A DNA stretch of 64,000 nt from Amaranthus tricolor (GCF_026212465.1 NC_080058.1:21509406-21573405), one strand, 5' to 3'. Counted from the first letter of the stretch, positions 10,229 to 22,345 are shown. Made by a program: numbers and translations. The notes: generated by a model not told the origin, from the sequence alone.

Positions 10229-12599
10229 TAACCTTTGCTAGTCCCTAGCAAAAGAACTAGCAGGGTAACATGAAAAGGCGGGGCAAAAACAAAATTGAAC
10301 TACAAAATACAATAAAGCCTAAGACTCACTTTCGTTGGAATCGCGGTCGCACTTAGCACGTACGACAAGCCCTTTAAACCCCTAGGTCTCCCATAGAGGA
10401 CGAGTAAGGTCTCGTGAGGGTTGTCAGAAGGAAACCCAAAAATCCAATACAAACATACATGGTGAGTGGAAATCAAAGCAACGCAAGCTGTGCACGAGCA
10501 ATACTCTTCTCTAGCCATCGGTGTGCAAGTACAATGGTCTCAAAAGAGCGTAATACCAAGAAGAATGACCAATTCCATGGACTTGGGATCACAAGGTAAG
10601 CTACAACACAGGCTATGCCACCCACTACCTAGAGAGGTCACACGTCTACGCTCCCCGGGTTATTTCTCAAAAGATGTAAGAAATATGCAATGACGCTCAT
10701 GTGTTTGATTATGGTTCGTGTTTTGCTCATAATCATCCGACTAAAGATGAGTCGGGAATCAAAAACCTAATAGGGGTAAATCATGGGGATTGTGTCATAT
10801 CTAACTCCAGCACAGAACAAACTAATCAAACCAAGTCGAACAGGTTAGCGAAGGGTTGTAACGTTGGCTTAGGGTGAAGGTGGGATATATTCGGGAATGT
10901 GGTGCTAAGTAGAGGATAGCAAGTGACTCTAAACATAACAGCCACAAACATCTCATGACAAACCAATAAACACTATATCCAACAACTATATTTACCCAAA
11001 AACCTCATGTAAGCACAATGATCTCCATCATCAAACACCATCAAAAAATTTAAATTTAATCACAACATATGTTTCCAAGCTCATCTCCCAAATGAAATAA
11101 TAACCTACTCACTCAAATGAACACATATGTGTAAATCTCGATAAAGAACAAGAGGAGCGTCTCCTCACTGATAGAACATGTATGAATAATCTTTATAATA
11201 AGCACGAGAGGATGAAGGGAGAAACAACATGAGCCAGATAAAAATGAATAGAGTCATACAAAACCAACAACCAATATCATAACCAAAAGCCCACAAATCA
11301 CTGTAAGACACAACAACCCCACCATAACTAAGTTATCCTCTAGGTAAAAAGAGGGAACATTTGGCTCATGTGGAGGTTAAATAATGTGGCAACAAAAGAA
11401 AAGGAAAAGGCAAAAACATGGCTTAACCTAAAGTCAAATTACCTGAAAGGTAGGCTATTTGGCTATGTAGCTTAATTCTAGCGAATGTGTTATCATCCTT
11501 GGTCTTAGGAAAAGTCAACTATGCTAGAGAAGAACCGACACAATACTTAGATCCCCTAACTAGCACTCAAAATAAATGGAACACGCAAGGAGTCCAAAAA
11601 GGCTCAATCCTCACAGGCTAGTCGAAATGTGCCTCTAAAGGTAGTCATCCAAGCCACCAAACAAGCAAACCAAGATCCCCTAAGCTATGTGGAAGATAGT
11701 CAGACACTTGGTCCTAAAACAGGCACAGGGCTAGGAAAATATGAGTATGCATAAGACCACAGATGTACATACTAGGAGCTTGCATGCTAGTTTCGCAACT
11801 CAACCATTTTATTGAAAACAAAACATGAATATGCAATATATACAACATGTCATGAATGCAAGGTGAATATGCAAAATGTATACAAAATAATATATGCAAT
11901 GCACTAACTTAGAACTACATGAAACTAAATGCACAAGCAAACGGCTAATAGTGATAATAATGTTGCCTAACTCTACTCCCCCAAGCCAAAGCCTTTGCTA
12001 GTCTTTAGCAAAGAAGGAGAGAAAAGAAAAACATGAATCGTCTAAAACCATGGTCAACAAGATCGTCACAATACCCAACACAAACACATACTAGTCAATA
12101 ATAAAGAGAAAAGATGGTCATACCTAGGCTAGGAGGGCTCTCACTCCTAGCACTACCATTACCACCATCAAAGTGGTCTAAGAACTCTCCGCTTCTCGAA
12201 AGAAGTGGAGGCAAGAAGCGCAAGGCTAGAGCAATTGCCTCCCCCAAGTTAGGGTGAAGCTATATTCTTCATTTTGATGCATTGCTCTTACGAGCCTTCT
12301 ACCTCCTCTTTCTCACCCTCTCGGGACCATTAGCATTGACCCTCTCAACATCATGAAATCAATCACAAACAAACCTATTGGAGGATCAATGCTTATGGTA
12401 GTTTGGATCTGCAAGTACTAACAGAAAAAACTACAAACCAAACGTGAGCACTGACTAGCAAAAATGCAATGCAATGAAGGAAAACAAAAATGAAACAAAA
12501 ATAATATTTATAGTTGGGTTCCCTCCCAACAAACGCTTCTTTAAGGTCTTCAGCTAGACCTAACTCACTATATAGTGAGTCAAACTCCGTAGGAGTTTG
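10229..12599 (-). other. Non-coding interior of the LARD-like element
   Basis: No recognisable protein. The part 10490-11830 is the inverted homologue of 24250-25571 in the Athila-like element. Matching landmarks are AGCAATACTCTTCTCTAGCC against its reverse near 25560, and CTTGCATGCTAGTTTCGCAA near 11778 against 24290. Such long non-coding tails are typical of LARD-type derivatives. Confidence 0.7.
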
Positions 12600-13025
12600 T
12601 CAAACCTCACTCCCTACAACATCAGAAGTTGGGGAGTGGAAGAGGGAGAGAAGAAAGAAGAAAAGAAGAAACAGAACAAAGATCGACTTTTCATAACGAG
12701 AAAGGAAGAGCGAACAAAGGGAGGGGGGGAGGGAAGCAAGCGGCAAGGCATCAAAAGTATCAAGTTGAGCATGATGGAGGGTGATGGGAGGCATCTCACA
12801 ATGACTGAAAGGTGTAGGGTGAGACTCAACAGAAGGCACACGAAGGGTATGCACTTGAGACTTCTCAATCAAGGGCATGTCTACCTTTAAGTCATTGGGT
12901 TCACTAGCTAGATCATCATGCACATATGTGAGGGATTCATCATGGTGAAGTACACAAGGCACCTCAATAAGAGCCTCACCGGTAGGTGGTGCATCAACAC
13001 AAGGAACGGGAGAGTCATGATGCAA
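12600..13025 (-). CDS. Unrecognised 141-codon frame inside the LARD-like element
   Basis: Open from ATG at 13025 to 12600 on the minus strand. The product is rich in His, Ser, Pro and Leu and its last third is a hydrophobic FVLFLLFFFLL stretch arising from a CTT/TTC-rich tract. I recognise no family. It begins shortly after the 5' LTR, where a gag would lie, but has no zinc knuckle or gag motif. It could be a chance frame. Function unknown. Confidence 0.25.
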   Translation of the reverse strand: MHHDSPVPCVDAPPTGEALIEVPCVLHHDESLTYVHDDLASEPNDLKVDMPLIEKSQVHTLRVPSVESHPTPFSHCEMPPITLHHAQLDTFDALPLASLPPSLCSLFLSRYEKSIFVLFLLFFFLLSLFHSPTSDVVGSEV

Positions 13026-13052
13026 AAGTGTGGGGAATGTAAACTCCTCCCA

Positions 13053-14286
13053 ACTAAACTAATGACTAGAATAAAGAGCTAAACTAAACAATGAAGGAAA
13101 AGCGAGGACTAGAAAAGGTCCACCCTAAGACGGTCTATTGGAAATAAAGATAAGCTAGGTCAAGGGAGTTCGAACGATAATCAATCAAGACACTCTAGAT
13201 ATCGAGAGGAAGTTGGTAACCCTGTAAGCCACGCAAACGACCTATAATTGCCCTATGTCTCTCTAGGAGTGGCAGGACAAGATTCGAATTGAATATCTAT
13301 CAACAACCATCATCAACCTCAACCCTAATCCAAAACATTAAAGACAAGACCAAACCCAGGGTTTCTCTAACCAAAAACCCCTAAAGGAACTACTCTAACA
13401 TACTAGAAACAAAAGCAATGAACAAAGAAAGCATCGAAAGCAAGAAAACAATAAAAAAAGCATTAAAGGAATTGAAAGACAATAAAGCAATAAATCTACA
13501 CTAGGAAAGCAATAGAGGAAAGCATAAATGAAAACAAGAAAAACATTTGAGCATAAAGGAAATGTAAACTTACATAAAGGAAGTAAATGAAAGCATAAAT
13601 GAAGAACTACAAATCTATATTAGGGCAAATTCTAGAGAAAGCATTAAAGAGGTTGATGTTCTAAAATTAGGCACAAAGGCACTCAAACTAGGCATCCCCT
13701 GTGATTTCAGATACAAGGGGTATTTATAAGCTAAGGAACAAAAGGGTTAAAAAGCCCTAATAGCCCTCGAAGTTCAGCTTACAAAGAAATAGAAATACGC
13801 AGTCTGGGGAGTCCATTCGGCCGAATAGAAGGACCATTCGACCGAATGGGGTTCTATTCGGAGTTTCCAGCAAGTCTAAGCACGTTTCCTTGGAGTTTTG
13901 AAGCCATTCGCCCGAATTGGAAAGTCATTCGGCCAATCATGTCCCATTTGACCGAATAGTTATGTGATTCGGTCGAATCTCCTTGTTTCTTGGTCCAATT
14001 GAATCTTTTGAAGTCCTAGATGGTTTTTGGGCTTTGCGGGGACCTTGGGGATGACTTAGAATGCTTAGAAAGGCTTCGATACGCGTGTCTAATCTTCAAT
14101 CAAAGCATCTAAGTCTCGTACGCAACATAAATACCTTGAAAACTTTGAAAATACCTGAAAGAACCTCAGAACGCCATGGAGAAGAAAAAAAGGTAAAATC
14201 ATGCGTAAAGTGTGTAAAATCATTCTAAAACGCGAGACTCGATACTACAATGTGGAGATAAATGTGCTCTAAAAAAGATCACATCA
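13053..14286 (-). repeat. 5' LTR of the LARD-like element (truncated)
   Basis: Matches 8982-10215 base for base in length with scattered substitutions. It lacks the counterpart of 8800-8981, and the sequence next to it (GGGAGGAGTTTACATTCC on the minus strand) is not a primer site. This copy keeps the TATA box at 13721-13730 and the palindrome cluster at 13810-13985. Confidence 0.88.
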
Positions 14287-14291
14287 CATGT

Positions 14292-14750
14292 CACCCATGA
14301 TCCTCCTAAAATAACCTCCCACTATTCTCCATCATTCAACATAATAACATATGATTCCTTTATCAAACTAATAAAAAAAACTTTTACAGAATTTATTAAC
14401 TCTAAACTTCCATATTACATACCGTTACTCTACTCAAATTATACTCATTATACTCCCAATCGACATACAAAATAACAAATTAATAATATCAATTAATATC
14501 TCGATAATCATTAATCTTGCATTCGTTATACTATCATATCTTGATTTTTGTCTGCACAACTGACTTGAGCTTCGGAGAGGCTTTCTAGGAGATCAACCCC
14601 GGGTAAGGCTAACGTGTTGTAATGCAGGAATTGAAGTTTGTTTCGTAGTAGGTTCATATTACACATCCAGATCTTGCAATTGACTTCGGTAATGCTTCAT
14701 CTCCAGATAGTATATAAGTCTTTTGATTATTCAGGTTTTATACTGAAACA
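14292..14750 (+). repeat. 3' part of the 5' LTR of a Retand/Tat-like gypsy element
   Basis: Ends in GAAACA directly before the primer binding site at 14752, so it is LTR sequence on the plus strand. A TATATAAG motif lies at 14710. The LTR start was not identified and the LARD insertion splits this region from 8597-8799. Confidence 0.55.
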
Positions 14751-14751
14751 G

Positions 14752-14771
14752 TTTGGTGCCGTCTGTTGGAA
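14752..14771 (+). other. Primer binding site of the Retand/Tat-like element
   Basis: TTTGGTGCCGTCTGTTGG closely resembles the TTTGGCGCCGTCTGTGGG primer site usual for Tat/Retand gypsy elements and follows a CA-ended LTR. Confidence 0.75.
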
Positions 14772-14804
14772 AGTGTTATAAATACTTAACTTCAACAAAA
14801 ATCC

Positions 14805-16480
14805 ATGACTCCTAAGAAGAATTCTACTCAAACTGCTACCGTGCACGACACAGATACATATACTTCAGTGGGTCACGCAAACAATCAAGCCGTGAACCAC
14901 AAGGATTTGAACATACTGGCACAAAATATCACCAATGCCATCATTGAACAAATCCGTGCCATTATAAGCTCCAATAACGATGTCCCTCAGCAGTAGGTAT
15001 TGTTCGACATGGCTGATCAGATAAAGAATCTAAGAGAAAGTGGACCATGGTGAAAATGTCTCCATTCCCCAAAAATCTAATGATTGTGAGATAAAATTCC
15101 AAACGGAGAAACAAGAAGCGAAGAGAAAGATCCAAACTCCGAAAGAGTTTGAGCAAAAGCTACTGGGATGAACATGGTGAGTTTAAGTTAAAGACTCAGG
15201 ACGCTAGAAAGCACCTAGAAGGAAAGCAGAAAACACAATCAGAAAGTGTCCAATCTTTTTTGGGCATGAAGTAGTATGAGAAGAAGATGACGCGCTTACT
15301 AGATTTAGCCTCCTAACAAGCCCCTTCAAAACTCCATAGGATGATTTTAGCCGAGGAGGCCCAAGCGAGGCCCCTATGTTTTTGAGTTTCCCGCTATCCG
15401 CTGCAATCTTAGCCACTCAAACCCAACAAAGATCAAATTTTCCAACATAACAGTCTTTGATGGAACTACATGTTCTGAAGAATATATTGCAGCTTATAAA
15501 AATATGATGCTGTTGTACACTACGAATGCCTCCTTATTATGTAAGTTCTTTCCATCCACACTTACTGGATTTGCGTTGATATGGTACACTTCGCTTCCAG
15601 TTGGAAGCATCAATACATTTTCCCAACTGGAGGCAAATGGGACACTTTGTAGCCTACAAAAGGTAAGAAAAATTAAACTTTCACCAACTAAGTATAACAC
15701 AATTAGAAGGAGAGTATCTCTCCGTGTACTTGAAAAAATTTCATGACGCTATAATGGACGTGATGGACTTGGAAGAATCAGTTGCCCTATCATCCCTAAT
15801 CAATGGGATAAGGACCCTCAAACTAAAGTTCCAATTGGTTGAGAATCAAGTAAAGATGTATGTAGAAGGGATGAAGTAATGTCAAATCTAGGTCACCGCC
15901 TTTGATATATGTCAGACACACGATTCCAAGAAGTAGAAACACGACAAGAGGGATCAAGGACCTTCTCATCATCCTTCGAAATCCCACTGGGAACAAGAAT
16001 ACTCATCTAGAAGGGAAAGAGGTTATCCTCCTTGTCACTATGGTCCAACTTCTGAGATCAGGCCTCCTAGATCAAGACAATTCTATACAATGGAAGGAGA
16101 ATCAAGGACGAGAAATTTGCGTGATGAAGGTAATGATCCTCGATTAAACAAAAATAGGAAAGATATCTTTTATGCCATCAAGGATGAACTTCCAATGCCA
16201 CCTCCCACTACAACTTCTTTCGATCCTTGCAACTATAATTTGTGGTGCAATTATCATAAAGAATATGGTCATACCTTGTCATAATGTAGGGAACTCAAAC
16301 GTGTCTTGCATCAACTTGTTGAAGAAGTGAAATTGGAAATGTTCGTGACTCGGAAGGAGTATGGTTCCCAAAATGAACATGAAAGGAGACCATACCATCC
16401 GAGGCATTGGTCTCCCAAAGGTGAAGACATAAAAGATAGTTCAAATAATACTCAAGCAATTATCAACATGATAGGTTGCG
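14805..16480 (+). pseudogene. gag of a Retand/Tat-like gypsy element, broken
   Basis: Starts MTPKKNSTQT just after the primer site. Near 15430-15620 the frame reads VFDGTTCSEEYIAAYKNMM and then FPSTLTGFALIWYTSLPVGS, the core gag motif of Tat/Retand elements. A later part (16240-16310) has a cysteine/histidine segment (NLWCNYHKEYGHT) like the gag nucleocapsid-like region. Stops and frameshifts occur at about 14994, 15305, 15745, 15880 and 16282, so it cannot make one protein. Confidence 0.85.
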
Positions 16481-16602
16481 GATTTTCAGAAGAATACTCT
16501 ACCATTAGAGCTGCAAAATTTAGTGTCCCTACTTTACTCAAAAGGCCCCCAAAATCCACTTCAAGAGGTCCTGTGATGAAGTTTGGTGGTAACAAACCCA
16601 TA

Positions 16603-17028
16603 TTAATCCTTTGGTGGTAACAATCAACATATGCCAGATGAAATTTAGGCAGGTACTCATTGATACTGGAAGCACTGCTTATCTCATTACCATGGATTCC
16701 CTTAAGCAGATGAAGTTTGAAGAGAAACATTTACAGCCCTTTGATAAACCACTGATTGGCTTTTCAGGTAACCAAGTCATACCTCTTGGAACTATCATAC
16801 TTCTTGTAAGTATTGGGAAAAGAAACAATTACAAGACCATGCCCAATTCGCTTCACCGTCGTTGATCTCCTCTTTTTATACAACGCAATCATGGGGCTTC
16901 CCCTTATAAACAAGATCAAAGTTGTTATTTCACCTTATCAACTCTTCCTGCAGTTTAACCAAGACGATGGAAGAGCTGGAATCCTCATTGGGGATCATAA
17001 GGCAGCCCATCAATGCGTTAAAGCATGA
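16603..17028 (+). pseudogene. Aspartic protease region of the Retand/Tat-like element
   Basis: The frames read VLIDTGSTAYLIT (catalytic DTGS) and then LLFLYNAIMGLPLINKIKVVIS, the YNAILGRP-type second motif of Tat-lineage proteases. A frameshift near 16850 splits the domain. Confidence 0.85.
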
Positions 17029-17178
17029 TGGTGCCCCTGGAGTATCTCCTAAGAGGAAGAGAGAAGAAGAGAATCACTAATTTGTTAAGAGTGTATACTT
17101 GAACACTATAAACATTCATGAAAGGCCTCAACCCGTTGAAGAACATGAAGAGGTTTCTTTGAAGGAAAAAATATCAAA

Positions 17179-17851
17179 GTGGGAGAAAACCTCACAGAAG
17201 TAGTGAGACGCGATGCCTTGGCAACCATTACTGAGTTCCGTGATATCTTTGCTTTCCCTGTGGAGGAAATGCTCGGAATTCCACCAAGTGTTATGTGTCA
17301 CAAACTTCGCATACAACCTAGCTATAATCCTGTAAAACAAAAGCTGGGTCATCAGGGCAAAGAAAGAATCAGAATCAAAGCAGTTAAAAAGGAAGTAAGC
17401 AAGCTGCTGAAAGTCAGATTTATTAAGAAATACCAATACTTTGATTATCCGGAAATGCAATGGCAAGTGGAGGATGTGTGTTTACTTCACTGATCTCCAC
17501 AAAGCATGTCCAAAGGATGATTATCCTCTTCCTAAGATTGATCGCCTTGTATACTCAACAGTGAGACATGCGCTTCTTAGTTTTATGAATGCTAATGTGG
17601 GTTATCATCACATGCCTTTGCCAGCTGAAGATCAACCTCAGATAGCATTCATCACCAATGATGGAGTATACTACTATTGGGTTATGCCTTTCGGGTTAAA
17701 AAATGCGAGTTCCACTTACCAAAGGATGGTAAACAATGTCTTCAGTTCCCAAATAGGTAGAAACTTGAACGTTTATGTGGATGACATGATCACAAAAAGT
17801 GGACAAGCAGCTGAACATGCTAGGGACCTACGTGAAACCTTTATGGCCTAG
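17179..17851 (+). pseudogene. Reverse transcriptase N-terminal half, Retand/Tat-like, truncated
   Basis: Begins with FAFPVEEMLGIPPSVMCHKL, the usual lead-in to RT. It continues KWRMCVYFTDLHKACPKDDYPLP, FGLKNASSTYQRMVN and VYVDDMITKS (the catalytic YVDD box). A frameshift near 17460 separates the two halves. The domain stops near 17851, where unrelated minus-strand gypsy sequence begins. The thumb, RNase H and integrase are missing from this copy. Confidence 0.88.
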
Positions 17852-17883
17852 TTAGTTTGTCTATAATGACCTAAATAGTATCA

Positions 17884-18084
17884 TTACCAGCTTTCGTTCT
17901 TAGCAATTCCAACCATGGAAATGTCGTCCCACATCCACACTAGAATTTTTAAAGGTTGTAATAACCCGACAGGTCTCCTATGCTTACTCTTGACCTTTTG
18001 ACACGTTAAACACTTAGTAAAAAATTTTGCAATATTCTTCTTCATACCTGACCACCAAAACATGACTTTAAAATCTTGATACAT
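17884..18084 (-). pseudogene. Integrase zinc-binding end of the chromovirus fragment
   Basis: FWWSGMKKNIAKFFTKCLTC then QKVKSKHRRPVGLLQPL matches the second half of the gypsy integrase HHCC finger (CLTCQKVK). The following WDDISM is the beginning of the integrase core, where the fragment ends. Confidence 0.8.
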
Positions 18085-18359
18085 CTTGTCTCCACCGGAT
18101 GAACTGAGTATCTAGAATTACGAGTTTCTTTCAACAATTTCTTCTTTAAAAAGTCACACCCATCTGGTACTCACCACCGTCCTTTAAAATGAAGGCTACT
18201 ATCTTTATCAACCGTAAAAACTTCAACTTTTCCTTCACTGAGCTATTCTCGAAATTTAATGAACTTGGGCTCTTCCAGTTGCTTAGCCATAATTTCTTCG
18301 AAGAATGTGGGTTGAATGGACAATGAACTCAACTTGGCTTCCAACTACTCAAAAGTAAT

Positions 18360-19470
18360 CAATGACGAGACCGAGTGCTTCGATTTCCTGCTCAAGGCAT
18401 TGGCAACAATATTTGCACGACCCTCATGACTAGCAATCTCCAAATCATAATCACTGATCAATTATAACCAACGTTGCTATCGTAAATTCAATTCAAACTG
18501 AGTGAGCAAATATTTTAAACTCTTATGTTCTGTAAAGATCTTGCAATTGACACCATAGAGATAGTGACGCTATATTTTTAATGTAAAAACCATAGCCGCT
18601 AATTGCAAGTCATGCGTTGGATAATTCACCTCATAAGTCTTCAACTGACCAGAAGCATACGCTACTACTTTCCTATTTTGCATCAACACACAACCTAACC
18701 CATGCTTGGACGTATCAGTTTAGACTGAATATTCTAAAGTTGGATCAGGTAAGGTGAACACTAGAGCTGTAGTTAACTTCTCCTTCAACAATTGAAATGC
18801 CTTTTCACACTCCTCGTTCCATTCGAACTTTTCTCCTTCTTCATCAAGGATGTTAGTGGATGAGCGAAGCGAAAAAAATCCTTCATAAAATGACGATAAT
18901 ACCCTGTCAAGCATCAGAAGCTTTGAATATCTGTAACATTTCGGGGTGTATGCCAGTCTCAAACCGCTTCAATATAGCTTAGCCGGATCTATGAAAATTC
19001 CCACCTTAGAAATAAAATGGCCTAGAAAAAAGCCATATGTTCTAACCAAAATTCGCACTTGGAGAACTTAGAGTACAACTTGTTTTCATGACTCTTAGAA
19101 TATACTAAAATACATCAATAAACACCACCACACACTTGTGCAATTAAGCACAAAAATCTTGATTCATTAGTCCTATAAATGTTGCTGACGCATTAGTTAA
19201 ACCAAAAGGTATCATTGTGAACTCAAAATGCTCATACCTCATTCGAAGCGCCGATTTATGAATATACTCCTCCTTAATACGTAACTGGTGGTAACCTAAC
19301 CTCAAATCAATTTTGGACAAGATTCCTGCCCCTTGTAAGTAATCAAAAAAGGTCATTAATATGGGTTAATGTATACTTATTCTTACTAGTGAATTTATTG
19401 AGAACCCTATAATCAATACATAGGCGCATAGTTCCATTCTTTTACCTCACAAACAACACCAGGGCTCCCC
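18360..19470 (-). pseudogene. RT and RNase H remnant of the chromovirus fragment
   Basis: Near 19356-19144 it reads GAGILSKIDLRLGYHQLRIK and MIPFGLTNASATFIGLMN (RT blocks). Near 18850-18720 it reads EWNEECEKAFQLLKEKL and TLPDPTLEY (start of RNase H), and near 18375 NALSRKSKHS (end of RNase H). Several stops and shifts intervene, so it is inactive. Confidence 0.8.
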
Positions 19471-19815
19471 AAGGAGAGACACTGGGCCTAATGTAACCCT
19501 TATCTAAAAGTTCCCTAGTTGAAATTTTTATTCCTCCATTTCCGTAAGAGCTATTCGATAAGGAGCCTTTGAAATTGGTCTTATCCCAGGCACCAAATAA
19601 ATTGAGAAATCTAGGTCTCTATCAAGTGTTATACTTAGAAGCTTTTTTGGGACACATCTTTAAACTCACAATCTATCATTGGGGTCTACTTAGTGTTACT
19701 GTATGTTCCTCACAATCTATCATCGCTTTGTATTCACCCAACCAATCCATCCCTAGGATCACGTTTAAATCGTCCATTTCGAAAGAAAAAAAATCAGTTA
19801 AAAATTTTGTTTTTC

Positions 19816-20025
19816 CTATCCTAACTGCACTTTACAAAATAACACATTACAATGAAAGGTCTCTCCAAAAGGTACAACAACTTGGAAAGATGTTTTCTTA
19901 GGATTTTCCAGTTCTAAGTCCTTAATTGTAGACTTAGAAATGAAAGAGTACGATGCACCAGAATCAAATAGAACTTTAACAGACCTTGAATTGATGCAAA
20001 ACATAACTGTGACCACATCGGACAC
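19816..20025 (-). pseudogene. Protease remnant of the chromovirus fragment
   Basis: Reads INSRSVKVLFDSGASYSFIS with the catalytic DSGAS motif, then a pattern of VVPFGETF typical of RVP_2-type proteases. The reading frame is closed by stops on both sides. Confidence 0.8.
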
Positions 20026-20053
20026 TTGTGCTGCTTCCCTAGCATTGACTGCC

Positions 20054-21390
20054 TGATGTGCTCGTTTTAGATCACATTTATAACCTTATTATAGTGTCAA
20101 GTCTCGTGGTTTTATATTGATTTTATACACGTTACGTATGATCTTACGTAATTCGTATCTCCAAAGTGTTTTAAGGTCATTTCAGGTATATTCGGATATT
20201 TCGAGGTCAAATGGCGTGAGTTTGAGGCTTAGACACTATTATCAAAGTTTTAGTGTGCTTGTTGGAGCTTTAGCACGCATTGCAAGGCATTCCAAAAAGC
20301 CCGATGGAGTTCGAGAACCCAAAACTTTTTTTCAAAGCTGCTGATAACCGAATTAAGAGCCCTAGGTTTGGTCGAACCCAACCTAAGCTTGGCCAAATGA
20401 AACTTGCTGCAAGCCTCTGATATCGGCAAATCTAGAGAGATTCGGTCGAATGGCCCTGATTCGGTCGAATGAAGATTTTGCAAACCTATGGAATGGTCGA
20501 ATGGGGAACAGCTTCGGGCGAATCAAAGTTACATTCGGTCGATTCCCATACTAGCTTTGGTCGAATGGGAAGTTGTCTCAACTTCAGTTTTTCCATGTTG
20601 CTCGAGATTCAGGCGAATCTAGGCCTCCTTCGGGTGAATGGACCCTGCTCTGCCGCGTGCAGCGATTTTTCTTAAGCCTTTCTCTTGGGCTATTTGGGGT
20701 ACTTTAAAACCCTTATGTTTTAGAGACTATAAATCCCCCAATTCATGAAGAGCTCCTTATGCCTACTTTGAGAGACTCCATCAACTTAGAACATCAACTC
20801 TTTATTGCTTTTATTTTTATTTATACCTTATTATAGTTTTCAAGCTTTCTCTATTGCTTTCCATTACTTTCAAGCATTGTATTTTGGATTCAGGTCTTTC
20901 ATTCAAGCACTTTATTTATGTAAGTTTCCTTTCTCTTTATGCTTTATTGTCATTTAATGCTTTCAAATAAGGTTGTTTGATTTCATTGCTTTCTTTATTG
21001 CCCTTGCTTCATTCATTGTTTTATAGAGTAGTTGTTGGTTTCATTTATTCTCTCTATTTTTTTCTTGTTGTGTTAATTTAAATTCTTCATGCTTTCATTA
21101 ATGTTTTTGTTTTTTGCTTTTTGTCTAGTCATTTCTAGTATGTTTGATTAGTTTTCTTAAGGGTTTTGGTTTAGTGAAACCCTAGGTTTGGTGTTGTTTT
21201 TCTTGTGTTAGGTTAGGATTTGAGATTGTTGATGATTGGTTGATTGATATTCGATGTGATTCCCGTCCTATAGGAGACATAGGGCGATGATAGGTTGTTC
21301 GTGTGATTTATAGGGTCACAAACGTCCTTTCACCATCTAGAGTGTCTTGATTGATTGTTGTATGATTTCCCTTAACCTAGTGCGTTACGA
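20054..21390 (+). repeat. 5' LTR, truncated, of an Athila-like gag-protease element
   Basis: Starts TGATGTGCTCGTTTTAGA, matching in reverse the outer end of the LARD LTRs. It carries the same palindrome cluster (ATTCGGTCGAAT variants, 20400-20640) and a TATA box. Similarity to the LARD LTR is kept until about CCCTTAACCTAG (21370-21381) and is then replaced by gag-side sequence. So the LTR 3' end and the primer site were lost, as in the LARD. Confidence 0.75.
20400..20737 (+). promoter_or_regulatory. LTR promoter: palindrome cluster then TATA box
   Basis: Variants of ATTCGGTCGAAT (GATTCGGTCGAATGAAG, CATTCGGTCGATTCCC, GGCGAATC) lie within 20400-20640. CTATAAATCC follows at 20727. Order and spacing match 9650-9905 and 13721-13985 on the other strand. 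Confidence 0.55.
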
Positions 21391-21424
21391 GTTCAGGTAT
21401 CTGTGTAATCATTCTTCCATGCCC

Positions 21425-22345
21425 CAACAGTCTAGACTATGTGTGGATGCACCACTTTTACTTGAGTCTAGCCGGCGACGCCAAAGATTGGTATAAATGC
21501 TTAGAGCCCAATCTCACTATGTGGGCTCAATTGAAGACGACTTTTCTCGAATGGTTTTATCCTACGGTTTGAACACAAGATTGGTGCAAGAAAATCGCGT
21601 CATTTACTCAAAAGGTTGATGAGAACCTCAATGATACTTGGAGTAGGTTTAAAAAGATGATCAAAGCTTGCCTCCATCATGAGTACGAGGAAAATCACCT
21701 AAACACCTTTTTCCACGATGGTCTCAATGACGCCACCAAGGCACTTCTTGATTTGGTAGTTGGTGTGAAACTCTCAAAAGTCTCATGCAACCAAGTGAAG
21801 GCCAAGATCGAAGAGGTGGCCAAAAATAGCTTTTGGGGTGGAGCAAGGAGTGGAGGACTACCTAGGGGAATGATTGACACGAGCCACTTAGACTCAATCG
21901 GGTCAAAAATCGAAGCAATCATGGATAAGAAGTTGTCTAAGTTCAAGTTGGCTCAAGGTAGTTCCAATGTATTAGTTGCAAATAAAGCCAAGTCCTTCTC
22001 ATGTAGAATCTACGGGGGCACTAATCACGATGCATCTTATTGCGGGGTTTAAATGTGACAACTGTAGACTATGGGGATTGCAACCAAGAAAGGTCTTCGG
22101 TCATGAACTATGATGGTTATGGGTATAATCCCGAATGTGTGGAGGCCGTGGGTTATGGTGGTCAAGGTCAAAGGTATGCTCATCAAGGTTCCTACAACAA
22201 CCAACCCTCTAGACCTTTTTTCAATCCCAATTCTAGCCGAGGAAACTTCAACCAAGGCTATAACTCCAACAACCATGTGCCTTATAGAAATACAGCCATT
22301 GCGAGCTTTCCTATGCCTAATGGGAATAGGCCATACCTCTAAGGG
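21425..22345 (+). pseudogene. gag of an Athila-like gypsy element, broken
   Basis: Frames read SLAGDAKDWYKCLEPNLTMW, LKTTFLEWFYPTV, then EENHLNTFFHDGLNDATKAL, and a nucleocapsid-like FSCRIYGGTNHDASYCGV (a degraded CCHC). This matches the retrotransposon-gag domain and zinc knuckle of Athila/Tat elements. A stop near 21570 and a shift near 22050 break it. The Gly/Asn/Tyr-rich part (22040-22342) follows the knuckle as usual. Confidence 0.75.

Larger units (their letters stand above)
8800..14286 (-). mobile_element. Non-autonomous LTR retrotransposon (LARD-like), complete by target duplication
   Basis: Direct repeats 8982-10215 and 13053-14286 (1234 bp each) flank a 2.8-kb interior without protease, RT or integrase. 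The 5-bp duplication CATGT lies at 8795-8799 and 14287-14291, directly outside TG...CA ends. The element reads on the minus strand: its 5' LTR is at the right, and a polypurine tract (GGCTTGGGGGAGT on the minus strand) adjoins the 3' LTR at 10216. The 5' LTR lacks the 182 bp matching 8800-8981 and no primer site follows, so a deletion removed the LTR end and primer site. Its LTR and tail are related to the gag-protease element at 20054-25571, which suggests an Athila-like parent. Confidence 0.9.
17875..20053 (-). mobile_element. Decayed Ty3/gypsy chromovirus fragment
   Basis: On the minus strand the order is protease, RT, RNase H, integrase zinc domain, the normal gypsy order. It is truncated on both sides: no gag and no LTR, and it ends in the first bases of the integrase core. 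Stops are frequent. Similarity in wording to the element at 28790-32205 (for example NALSRKSKH against DALSRKSSH) places it near the Tekay/CRM chromoviruses. It abuts the Retand RT on the left and an LTR starting TGATGTGCTC on the right. Confidence 0.8.

Noticed and set aside
12514..12890. Plus-strand frames of 60-97 codons rich in Arg and Lys
   Set aside because: Antisense of the purine-rich tract in the LARD interior with no family match; the minus-strand frame is at least in element orientation.
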